A stretch of 31,929 nt of DNA from Plantago elongata (lineage: Eukaryota; Streptophyta; Magnoliopsida; Lamiales; Plantaginaceae), in the NCBI GenBank assembly GCA_036897095.1, contig JAYMSP010001453.1, forward strand, positions 1-31,929. The letters are read 5' to 3'. A model generated the notes under the pieces. The model had not been told where the DNA came from and did not search any database. It saw only the letters and a list, made by a program, of their open reading frames with translations. Of the stretch, positions 10,118-19,599 are shown in pieces (within the stretch, counting starts at the first letter, position 1; every line of letters begins with the position of its first letter). Both the position numbers and the translations under genes were made by a program.

Positions 10118-10922
10118 AGGAAAAAATTCAAAAAAGGTAGACTAAGTTGCGACATTTTCAAATAATATATCTAATTGTGTTACCGTTCGATTTTGATTAC
10201 CTAAGTTGACATTTTGTCCAATTTGAATGCCCCATTTTTTAAAATTGTCGTAGCCGTTAATTTTACCGGAAAAAAAACAAAAAAGATACCTTAGGTTGTG
10301 TCATTATCGAAAAAGGTATCTTATTTTGCTACTGTTCGATTTTGGTACTTAAATTTTCAATGTTGACAAATTTGAGTACTCCGTCGGTAAAAAATTACGG
10401 AGCCGTTAATTTTAGCATAACTGATGTACATTGGAGTGAATTTACATAATTTTATCGAAAAGTATACATTGCACTCAATAAAAATAGTCTAATCTTCTTT
10501 CATAAAATAAAACACACACACTCATTATTCCACAATTATTCCAAGAACCCTAGTCGACATCACCCACCCAAAATTGAGCGATTTCACAACATTAATAGGT
10601 TAAATTTTGACAAAAAATATATTAATTCACGTTAATGTGCATTAAATATGTCAAACTAAATGGCTCCGTCAAATTTAACAAAACGAAGTGTTAAAATTGG
10701 AGAAATGAAAAAAATATAAGGTATCAAAATTAGACGTCATAAAATAAGGTACCTTTTTCAGTAATGAATGATTTTTCCTGGTAAAAAACGGCTTTGTCAA
10801 TTTTGACCGACGAAGTACTTAAACTGGACAAAATATCAATTTAAGTTACCAAAATCTGACGGTAGCAAAATACGATACATTTTTTAAATGTCACAACTTA
10901 GGGTATATTTTTCGAATTTTCT
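10118..10922. mobile_element. Long-inverted-repeat non-autonomous DNA element
   Basis: The left arm (about 10118-10280) and right arm (about 10780-10922) are imperfect inverted copies over more than 130 bp. For example, CTAAGTTGCGACATTTTC on the left pairs with the complement of GTCACAACTTAG on the right, and GTTGACATTTTGTCCAATTT pairs with AACTGGACAAAATATCAATTT. Inside each arm the same motifs (TACCGTTCGATTTTG, GCCGTTAATTTTACCGG) recur as further copies, so the element is a ladder of inverted and direct repeats about 800 bp long. No transposase. It may be MULE-derived, but the class is inferred only from the long arms. Confidence 0.65.
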
Positions 10923-11460
10923 GTTTGGGTTTGCTTTGGTCTTTCTAGCCAATTAATGGTTCCATTTGGTTAGTGAATTTGGACTAAAATTTGTATTCAA
11001 AGTTCAAATATTCTTATTTTCACCTAATTTAGCCTTCACAGCCTGTTTTCTAGTTAGTATAATTGTATTTAAAAAATTTAGATTAATTAAATTTCAACTT
11101 TATTTGATATGCAAATAAGATAAAAAAAATTAATCATAAAGTTAACTAAATGACAGTTTATCTTTCGAATGAGTATTAAAAATCTAAAAGTTTTAAATAC
11201 AATTTGTTTGCTTAAAATTCAACGGACGGCGACTTCCAAAAAAAAGGGACACACTTTGGGAGAATGTAGTTAAAAGTAAATATTTCCTTTGGACGACTAT
11301 ATTACAAGCTCAACACTCCAATTCAACTAGCTTGATTTGAAAATCTATTGTAAATCTTCTCCCTAATTTTTGCACCAAATCAGAATTGAAAACTTAAAAA
11401 AGAAAAACACAAAGAACAAGCTTCTAAAACATGCTATCAATCAATAACATGTACGAAATT
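10923..11460. other. AT-rich spacer
   Basis: No gene. Several TTTGAATTT/AAATTC-rich stretches may be old MITE sequence, but I cannot define ends. Confidence 0.35.
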
Positions 11461-11612
11461 GCACAAATCTTAAATTCAACGACAAATTAGTAAAAAGCTC
11501 CTATAGCTACTCCTCCGTCAAACCATGAGCTTTGGGCACAAATTTTGAATTCAACAACAAATTAGTAAAAAGCCCCTATAACTATTTCTTCGTCAAACCA
11601 TGAGCTTTGGCA
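11458..11612. repeat. ~78-bp tandem duplication
   Basis: Two adjacent units share GACAAATTAGTAAAAAGC or its close variant, then CCTATAACTA/CCTATAGCTA, and end GTCAAACCATGAGCTTTGG. They lie at about 11462-11535 and 11540-11612, diverged at roughly a tenth of positions. Confidence 0.85.
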
Positions 11613-12550
11613 ATTTTCACTCTGCTTGATTTTTCTTTCCCATTCCCTTGCAACTAGTATTCCTAAGTGTCGTCACCTCATCGTGAGTTTTCACTTCGAC
11701 TGTCTTGACTTTTCATGGCCAAGACAATCACACATAGTTCTTTGTTTTAGCAATCTCTTGTAAAGTTGCCGACTAGCATTATCAATGTGTTGTAATGCAT
11801 CACGTTGAGCCAGTAGAGTGCCTTAAATCCTCCCCTTTTCTACATAAACATTATTTCCATATGTAGAGTACAAAAATATATATATATATATTAATTAACT
11901 AAGCCAGCAAATAGGTGATATGATATTTAGACGATTTTTATAAAAAAGCTTAACCGACCAACTATATGCGGGGATTATAAAATGAACCAAGGCGGGTGGA
12001 ATATTTTGGTCAATTCATAGCAGGTTGGGTGATAAAATGTACGGACGAATGATAGACGATTGACGTTTCAAAATTATAAATGTACGTAATCAAAATAAAA
12101 TAACACAAAACCAACTAAATATTACAAACTCAACACCAAATTATATAAAAAGATAATCCTCAAGTCACAAACGAAGTCTATAATTCAAACACAAACAAGA
12201 TTCAAATATACATTAAGTTACAGTGAATACAATGAAGTGTGAAGTAGAAAACATGTATTGTTGTTATTGTAAAATAATTATATATGCAAACACTAATACA
12301 CTTATAGTACTTGAACATGTACAATTGTAGAGTACCGTACATGATCAAGTACTATACTATACTAGTAAGATGGTGGTCGTCGGGTATGGTAGTCATGAAT
12401 TACAACACCTAACCTGCCACCCACCGACTAGCGACGGGTGATAATTTTTAGACATTTATAATTATTTAAAGAATAATTTATTTAATGGGTACGATTTAAA
12501 TGCGGACGTTTTGTAAGTATCAGGTCGAATAAGCATATATTTTATTCGGC
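11613..12550. other. Distal spacer upstream of the NAT gene
   Basis: Gene-free. It includes a short AT dinucleotide run at about 11877-11891 and CGGGTGG/CCACCCACC-type motifs near 11990 and 12420, which may be parts of an eroded element. Confidence 0.35.
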
Positions 12551-12808
12551 CTACCTACCATATCTTCCTCGTCTAAGTAAACTCACTTTTAACTTTTGGC
12601 ATTCTTACCAATATTACCTGTCACAAGGTAACAATAATACACGGTGCCATTAAATAAACAAATTTTATCCAATTAAATGTGCTTATAACTGCACCTCACC
12701 TCATACAAAATCACCAAATTACAATGTGTGAAGTATTTAAAGAATAAATCGGTAATACGTATCAACTCAGTCACTAATCGAATAACATTCGGCTCTTCAG
12801 ATTATTAG
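12551..12808. repeat. Upstream duplication, copy A (NAT 5' region)
   Basis: About 258 bp, similar to copy B at 13552-13826. Shared segments in the same order include TATCTTCCT, CTTTTGGCATT, GTCACAAGGTAACAATAATA, ATTAAATAAACA, AATGTGCT, GCACCTCAC and CACTAATCGA. The copies differ by point changes and small indels. Confidence 0.85.
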
Positions 12809-13039
12809 TACAATAATCCAGGATTAGTATGGTGCCTACCTTAGTTGTCACTAACTTATATTTAACTGACTCTCTATGTCACATAATTTTAAGGTAGTTT
12901 AATTATATCGTCTTTCATTGAAACTTTTCGTGCTTTGGTTTAAGAAACCACATTGACCCAATTTCTTGTCATGGTGGAAGAAGCAGAAGATGTTATGGCC
13001 TGAAAATAATAAATAAGATCAACAAAATGTCAAATGAGA

Positions 13040-13222
13040 TACAATAAAATTTTTATAGAATCATATTATCGGGGCATATAAATATTGTTACTATAAAGAA
13101 TTTATTTTTAAACAGAGACTTTTTTTAAAGCATTTGTATATAAATTGAAATCGTGAATTTTTATAATTATAGAAAATTTATATTTTAATATAGTATCATT
13201 ATAAGGAGTTTCTAATATATTG
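13040..13222. mobile_element. Possible Emigrant-like MITE
   Basis: AATTTTTATAGAATCATATT... with an internal CGGGGCATATAAAT on the left, and ATAGAAAATTTATATT...TATAAGGAGTTTCTAATA on the right, recall the TATAAATTAATA/GGGAC structure of Emigrant MITEs. The ends are degraded and the inverted repeat is only partial. Confidence 0.4.
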
Positions 13223-13551
13223 GTAAAAAATGGTGGTTTGGTGAATTAGGTGTCCCAAGAAATTGACAAAGAATGCTAACTAGAACGGGTCATAATAACG
13301 ATAGGTATAGTCTAATTTTATAAATTATTGATAAAAAATTATATTAATTTATTTTATAAAAAGTTCGTTACGTGAACATGTAACTTTTTAAATAAATTAT
13401 TTTATTATCTGATCAAAATTAATTTTTAAGTTAATTTTATTGAACATATTCTAAGTATTTTAATATAAGAATTAAATTGGGAGGAGGAACTAGTTGTTTA
13501 ATCGTAGTCATTCTTTTGGTTGGCTTGCTAATGCCAATTCCCAACTCCTTT

Positions 13552-13826
13552 GCCTACTATATCTTCCTTGCCTACCTTACGAACAAGCAACCTCAACCTC
13601 ACTTTTTAGCTTTTGGCATTTCATTCCATTTTACCAAATACAAACATTACTGTGTCACAAGGTAACAATAATACACAGGTACCATTAAATAAACATATTT
13701 CATACAATAAATGTGCTGCACCTCACGTCATAGTAGATTGCCAAATTATAGTCTTTGAAGTAGTTAAAAAATAAAGATGTATACAAATCACCAATCACTA
13801 ATCGAAATTCAACTCTTTAGACAAGT
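13552..13826. repeat. Upstream duplication, copy B (NAT 5' region)
   Basis: Second copy of the block at 12551-12808, about 1 kb downstream and ending about 270 bp before the NAT start codon, so it falls in the probable promoter. GTCACAAGGTAACAATAATA is identical in both copies. Confidence 0.85.
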
Positions 13827-14021
13827 AAAATTACTCTGATCTTCAGGTGACATGAGCACAAACACACACTCAAAGATACTACTTGCAAAAATATAAAGAG
13901 ACAACATCAAATCAAAATTATACATGGAAAATGTGAGTGTATATTACGTTTTACGTAGAGTCATAGCAATTGATTTATTGGTACACCGACTACAATTATA
14001 CAAAGATAAACCAATGAAATT

Positions 14022-14034
14022 TCACATTATATAT
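14022..14034 (+). promoter_or_regulatory. Likely TATA box of the NAT gene
   Basis: ATTATATATACAA lies about 65 bases before the ATG at 14095. That leaves room for a transcription start near 14055 and a short leader. Confidence 0.5.
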
Positions 14035-14094
14035 ACAACCAAATGCTAAATCTCTGCAACTCTTAAGCTTCTGAGCAACATTTAGCTTGTAGCC

Positions 14095-17000
14095 ATGACC
14101 AAAGTGGTTGATGAATGTGTGCCTCACCCTGTTAAAGAACAGCTTCCAGGCGTAGATTTTTGCCTAAACAGCAACCCTTCATGGGGTAATTCATTTTCAT
14201 CTCTTTTTCTCACACACATTTTCACAGTCACCTTACCTGCATGCAAGAAATGAAGCTGATCAGTGTTACTATACAGTGTACACATTTTATGGTTCTTCAA
14301 TTGATAGAGTTCTTGAAATATCTGTTTCATGTTCATAAGTGTTCTGGCCTTTTTACCTTTTCTTGTTGTACATTATTATGACTATTGTAACTCTATGTTG
14401 GATTTAGCTATGTTTTGGTTATTGCCTTGCTGGGAATTCAAGGAATCTTGTGAACAGGTGTTTATGTTCTGAATTTCGTAAATCGTCTATGTTAATGACC
14501 TGATCATTTTATCTCCGATTTCGTGTTAACTTGAAGTTTTCGCACTCTTCTCTACTTATAAACAATTGCTAAAAACATAAAGTTTTAGTGTTTTCCTTTC
14601 TTTCTAAAAGTGTGAGTGATTGGTTACAGCTAATTTAATGCAGGTGAAGCTGTTGTTCTTGGTTTTCAGCACTACTTAGTGATGCTCGGCACTACCGTGA
14701 TTGTGCCAACCATAATCGTACCTTACATGGGAGGCGGCATTGTTAGTACTTCTCACTGCAACATATTGGCCTTAGTTCATTGTTTGAAAAAAACTGAATT
14801 CTGTTTCATACTAATATTTTCTCTGCCAGGTGGAGAAAGCTCAAGTGATACAAACGATGCTGTTTGTCTCTGGACTAAATACGTTACTACAATCCTGGTT
14901 TGGGTCTCGGTTGCCAGTAGTTATTGGCAGCTCATTCAGATTCATAATACCATCTCTTTACGTCGCATTTGCCCAGCAATATCTCCTGTATCTTAATCCT
15001 TATTTGGTTAGTTTGCAGCATTTCTTACTTTCTTTCTGGTTTTCTGTGTCGTAAATTTACTAATTACACAGTATGATTGATTCAGAGGTTTTTAAGGACG
15101 ATGAGGTCAATTCAAGGTGCTCTTATGATTGCCTCTGTACTACCTATGTTGCTTGGTTTTCTTGGAATCTGGAGAATTGTTGTGAGGTAGGAAGTTAGTT
15201 CTTAAATTCTAACTGTAAGCATTTTCTCTGCCTTACCTGTTTAGTAGTGTCTCATATATGCCAGTTTCTATGATATTGTAGGTTCCTGAGCCCTCTTTCT
15301 GCTGTGCCTCTTGTAGTACTAGTTGGACTTGGACTTTACGAACAAGGTTTTCCATTGGTATGCCCTTAAACATGCTTGAACTAGAACAAATTCTGAAGGA
15401 AAGTTTATTTTATATTGAACATGTTTAGTTTACAATTGCTTAATCACCTGTAGCTTGCCCAATGTGTGGAAATCGGGCTCCCAGAGCTAATCATTCTCAT
15501 TTTGTTCTCTCATGTAAGTGAACATTTCCATCCACAGTTCATTTTTGTGATTGAGCATATTTTTACATAAGCAATAATCGCTTCAAGATCCACAAGATAT
15601 TGGTATTTGACTGGTTGGTAATCAATGATTGTGGCAGTTTATTCCTTCCTTGTGGGGCAACAAGCGTCCTACTTATGACCGCTTTGCAGTTCTACTGTCT
15701 GTTGGAATAGTGTGGGCATATGCAGCCCTTCTGACAGCAGCTGGTGCATACAGGAATAGGCCCCTTAATACTCAACTGAGCTGTAGAGTCGATCGCTCTG
15801 GACTTGTAAGAGGATCATCATGGTAAGAACTAATTTAGCTCATATCCCGTTTACGGTTTCTTTGAAGATTTTCTAATTAAATTCTGTTTGATAATGATTT
15901 GGGCTGTTGAAAGCTAAAATGCTTAAAATTTTCACCATCAATATTTAACATGATATAAATTTGTATCACTCTTTGTCACAAAATCAAGATTGATGAAAGA
16001 CTCATCCGAACATGCAGGATTAGTATTCCATATCCAATTCAATGGGGTCAACCCAGATTAAATGGTGGAGAAGTTTTAGTAATGGTAGCTGCAGCATTCG
16101 TCGTCATGGTTGAGGTTAATATCATTTTATCGAAACTTGAATATTATCATGGTTATTACTGATTTATGTCTGCCCTGAGTGCCCTCACTGTTTTCTCAGC
16201 TTGTTAATTTCTTGGTGAATTTCTATACTTACTTCTCCAGAAGGAAGAATCATAACATCGATCTTTCGTCCCTTTCTCGTTTTCTTTTCATTTGACACAG
16301 TCAACAGGATCATTTATAGCTGCATCAAGATATGCGAGTGCTACACATGTGCCGGCTTCCGTTCTTAGCCGTGGTATTGGCTGGCTGGTACGAGAACAGA
16401 TTACTACACGTAAAAACTCTCATCTACATTTTTTATGTTCTTATACTTTGTTTAACTTTAACCTGTACTATTCATCATGACTTACCCAGGGATTTGGCAT
16501 TTTTCTGGATGGTCTATTTGGTACAGGAAGTGGATCTACTGTATCAGTGTAATACGCCTGCCCTGATTCCTCTTCAAGAAATCTATAACATTCAACATTT
16601 TTCAATCCATCAAGTCTAAACTGGAACAGATCATTTCCAGAAATGGGTTCAGAAGATCTATTTTCACTCTTGTTCTAATTGTATACTATAACTTCTTATG
16701 TTGTAGTGAGAATGTTGGATTATTGGCTCTGACACGAGTTGGAAGCCGCCGAGTGATTCAAATATCAGCAGTTTTCATGCTCTTCTTTTCAGTGCTAGGT
16801 TCACTATCCCATATTCTCTTCATGTACCTTCGAAATGGTCCTGTTTTCATGCCTATATTAGATAAGTTTGATTACATTTCACTCATATTACCCCTCTATA
16901 TCCAGGAAAATTTGGAGCAGTAGTTGCATCTATCCCACTGCCAATTGTTGGAGCTCTTTATTGCGTCCTATTTGCCCTTATGTGTACGTAAAGCTTATGT

Positions 17001-17598
17001 TCAATCCAATGTTGGTAACTTTACTTAGACTATTGCATGTGAACTGTTCTAACACTCCGTCATACTATGTTACTCAGCTTCTGCTGGACTTGGCTTACTG
17101 CAATACTGCAATCTCAACAGCTTCAGGACTAAGTTTATTATCGGCTTCTCATTATTCATGGGTCTTTCTGTCCCAAGATACTTCAGTGACTATGTGCTTA
17201 CTTCCGGCCATGGTCCTGTTCACACTCGTTCCATCTGGGTATGTTCCGAAAACACAATAACACAGGAAGAAAACTGCACACAGTTTGAACATATAAGTCT
17301 TTCATATAGTGTTTACTGCTTAAACTCTCATCCATACTCTACTGAAAAGAATGATAACCGTTCTCTTGTACTAATGCAGTTTAATAAAGTGGTGCTAGTG
17401 ATCTTCACATCGCCAGCCACAGTTGCAGGAATCATCGCCTACTTCTTGGACCTTACGCTTGCACGAAAGCACAGCTCGACTAGACGAGACAGTGGAAGGC
17501 ACTGGTGGTCTAAGTACAAGTACTTTGACAGGGATCCAAGAAGTGCAGAGTTTTACTGTCTGCCATATGGACTTTCTAAGTATTTCCCTTCATACTAA
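14095..17598 (+). CDS. NAT: Nucleobase-ascorbate transporter (NAT/NCS2 family)
   Basis: A membrane permease of the NAT (NCS2, xanthine/uracil permease) family; members move purines, uracil or ascorbate, and the substrate here cannot be read from sequence. Fourteen exons: 14095-14185, 14644-14741, 14830-15006, 15086-15186, 15282-15357, 15454-15513, 15638-15822, 16018-16114, 16301-16387, 16490-16548, 16707-16798, 16906-16983, 17078-17238, 17380-17598. They join in frame to 526 residues, the normal plant length. Family marks: HPVKEQLPGVDFCLNSNPSW at the N-terminus, QHYLVMLGTT in the first membrane helix, LFVSGLNTLLQSWFGSRLPV, RSIQGAL, and the NAT signature ENVGLLALTR (pattern [QEP]NxGxxxxT[RKG]), followed by VGSRRVIQISA. 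About a dozen hydrophobic stretches are seen, with a basic C-terminal tail. The gene appears intact, with strong splice sites except a few GTTAGT-type donors. The nearest Arabidopsis NAT paralogue is not assigned. Confidence 0.95.
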
Positions 17599-17788
17599 TT
17601 TGGTAACAAAGTTGATATAAAGAAGAATGTCCATATTTTTTTGGAGACTTCAACTGATATATATAACAGTGAGAAGCATTCCATGGCATGCTTTTATACA
17701 AGAATTACACTTTTTATAGATGATTAGTTTGCTAGAAAAATATACTTATACAGGATATTCATACAAGTTTATCAAAGTAAGAAAATTT

Positions 17789-18244
17789 TCATTTCTGGTA
17801 AATTGGTATCTTCTTGGCATCGAGAGAATAGCTTCGACGAATCATATTCTTATGAGCATCCATTTCATTAAAAGAGCAAGACTCATCCTCATCAATTCTT
17901 CCTATCCTGCCAACTCCCATACTATAACTCGAATCCAGAACTCTCGGTTTCTTCCACACCAGATTTCCCTCAGCATCAACATCCACCTTTGCACCAGATC
18001 CATTTTTGCTAGAGAGCATTCGCATCAGATCCTGGAGGTCGTCATCATAAAATTCTTTGGACGAGCTAACAGAGTTTTGTGTTTTCTGCAATTTCTCTCC
18101 CTTTTGAGGAACTGGGTATTTTATGATACTTCCTTCATGGACATTTCCACTGCAGTCACAGAGACAGTTCCTGTAAAAGCTTCTTGCTAGAGAACTGGTG
18201 TTCTTCAAGGTCTTCTTTCGGCTATTGCTTTGCGTTTTCACCAT
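17789..18244 (-). CDS. Unknown 151-aa protein, single exon
   Basis: An uninterrupted frame from an ATG (MVKTQSNSRKKTLKN) to a stop. I do not recognise the family. The N-terminus is basic and Ser/Lys/Arg-rich. A Cys cluster (NCLCDCSG) follows at about 27-34, then a conserved-looking DDDLQDLMRMLSSK segment near 68-81, a VDVDAEGNLVWKKPRVLDSS segment and a C-terminal RRSYSLDAKKIP. There is no signal peptide or membrane helix, so a soluble, perhaps nuclear or cytosolic, protein is possible. It converges on the NAT gene, with 190 bp between the two stop codons. The mixed composition and structured motifs argue for a real gene in otherwise AT-rich DNA. A plus-strand open frame over the same bases looks like a shadow. 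Confidence 0.65.
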   Translation of the reverse strand: MVKTQSNSRKKTLKNTSSLARSFYRNCLCDCSGNVHEGSIIKYPVPQKGEKLQKTQNSVSSSKEFYDDDLQDLMRMLSSKNGSGAKVDVDAEGNLVWKKPRVLDSSYSMGVGRIGRIDEDESCSFNEMDAHKNMIRRSYSLDAKKIPIYQK

Positions 18245-18472
18245 TGAAATTTAAGAGAGAGAGGACAACAAAGAGATGAATTATGCTTATGATCAAGAGA
18301 AATGGACTGTTTATGGAATGGTATTGATAACATATGTAAAGGCTGATTGTTTGACCACTGATCTGTATCACTTTCTCTAATTATATGGATCAATAAGCAA
18401 GACCATGAAAGAATCCATTTCAGTGGTCATATAATAACACATATCCTGAACTTTGGAGTCTATATGGTGTGG

Positions 18473-18492
18473 GTATATATACAATAATACAA
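18473..18492 (-). promoter_or_regulatory. Candidate TATA box for the 151-aa gene
   Basis: On the minus strand TTATTGTATATATACCC lies about 230 bases before the ATG at 18244. The distance is long but possible with a leader. Confidence 0.3.
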
Positions 18493-18499
18493 ATTACCC

Positions 18500-19050
18500 C
18501 ACATGTTTAAGATATTATAGAGAATATACATCCTCATGTTTTCGATATTAAATGCACCCCAGTAACTGCATAACGCAACAATATCACTTTACGATTCGTT
18601 CATTCTGTTACTCATTCGGACTCTGAGATTAAGTTTTCATTAAGTTAGTAGTGGCAGTGTACTTATTTGGAGATGTGTATTTACATAAGTGATACTGAAG
18701 ACTTGAGATGTTCCTGTTGCAATTTATGCTGTAATATAGTATATTTGTATCATTTAGCCATATGTCTTGTCTGATGGAAAAATGCTCATGAACATAGAAA
18801 TCCAAAACTGAGGTCTGGTTGACAGTTAAGTTAAATCAACATTCTGTTTTCTTGCTTCTTCCTACTTATTTTAAGGATCTTTAGGATTAGATTAAACATA
18901 AACAAAGCAGTAAAGTAATTAGTTCTTAATTTCATATGTTAGTCTCAAGAATAAGAAACAGTTCTGAACTTCAGTAAATAAACATCAAGAAGAAAGAAAA
19001 GAATTGTGATCTGATATTCCTTGTGAATTGTGATCTGCATTTGCTCAAAC
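18500..19050. other. Spacer upstream of the 151-aa gene
   Basis: No gene or clear repeat seen. Confidence 0.4.
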
Positions 19051-19056
19051 TACTTT

Positions 19057-19335
19057 CTAAACTAGGCTATGAAGTTTACAACGGGCTCCGAGACAGCCAT
19101 CGACTAACCATCCGTTGGCTTGTATTCGGCACCTGTATGACCTGTGTGCCCCCTGCAGAATAAAATCAAGGAAGCAAGCCTTGCAAGTAAGAAAATGAGA
19201 GCTATTCCTACCAGCTGAACACAAGAAAACGGACTTTTTCTCACCATCAATGTGACACAAACGTGACAAGGGCACGGCCATTCTTGTTGTAAGTTTCTGT
19301 GTATCTGCTAGGGAAAAATCGTACCCGAAATGCAT
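19057..19335 (-). pseudogene. Possible gene fragment or small membrane peptide
   Basis: The minus strand has a 92-codon frame (ends CRIQANGWLVDGCLGARC...) and, in another frame, a 47-codon one from an ATG at 19247 to a stop at 19104. The shorter one is strikingly hydrophobic (VQLVGIALIFLLARLASLI) with a polar tail (GHTGHTGAEYKPTDG); its frame extends upstream through WPCPCHVCVTL. A TTTTATTCTGCAG just before GGGGCACACAGG looks like a splice acceptor. This could be a captured exon or the stub of a lost gene. No family recognised. Confidence 0.25.
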
Positions 19336-19433
19336 TATAACGGTGTAAAAAAGAGCATATTGTAGACTCGATGAAGAAACGAGACTAACCCTGCAGCTTA
19401 ACTATCAACTGTCCAAGGTCTCCATGATTTGTC

Positions 19434-19598
19434 AATGGTCAGATTGAGGTCGCAAATCCATTTTAATGTGATTGTGTAAGGCACACACATATCATGGTCA
19501 TATTGAGGCCGCGAATCCATTCTAATGTGATTGTGTAAGGCACACACATATCATGGTCATATTGAGATCGCGAATCCATTTTAATGTGATTGTATAAA
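19434..19598. repeat. ~60-bp tandem repeat, about 2.7 copies
   Basis: Units starting near 19434, 19493 and 19552 share TGGTCATATTGAG, CGCGAATCCATT and TAATGTGATTGTGTAAGGCA. Units 1 and 2 are nearly identical; the third breaks off after TGTGATTGTATAAAA. Confidence 0.92.
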
Positions 19599-19599
19599 A

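Noticed and set aside
13477-13688. Two overlapping short plus-strand frames, one with a signal-peptide-like start
   Set aside because: The first opens with TTG rather than ATG, and most of both lies in the duplicated block upstream of NAT; no conserved protein is seen.
17720-18190. 156-codon plus-strand frame
   Set aside because: Antisense shadow of the 151-aa minus-strand gene; its translation has no coherent motifs.
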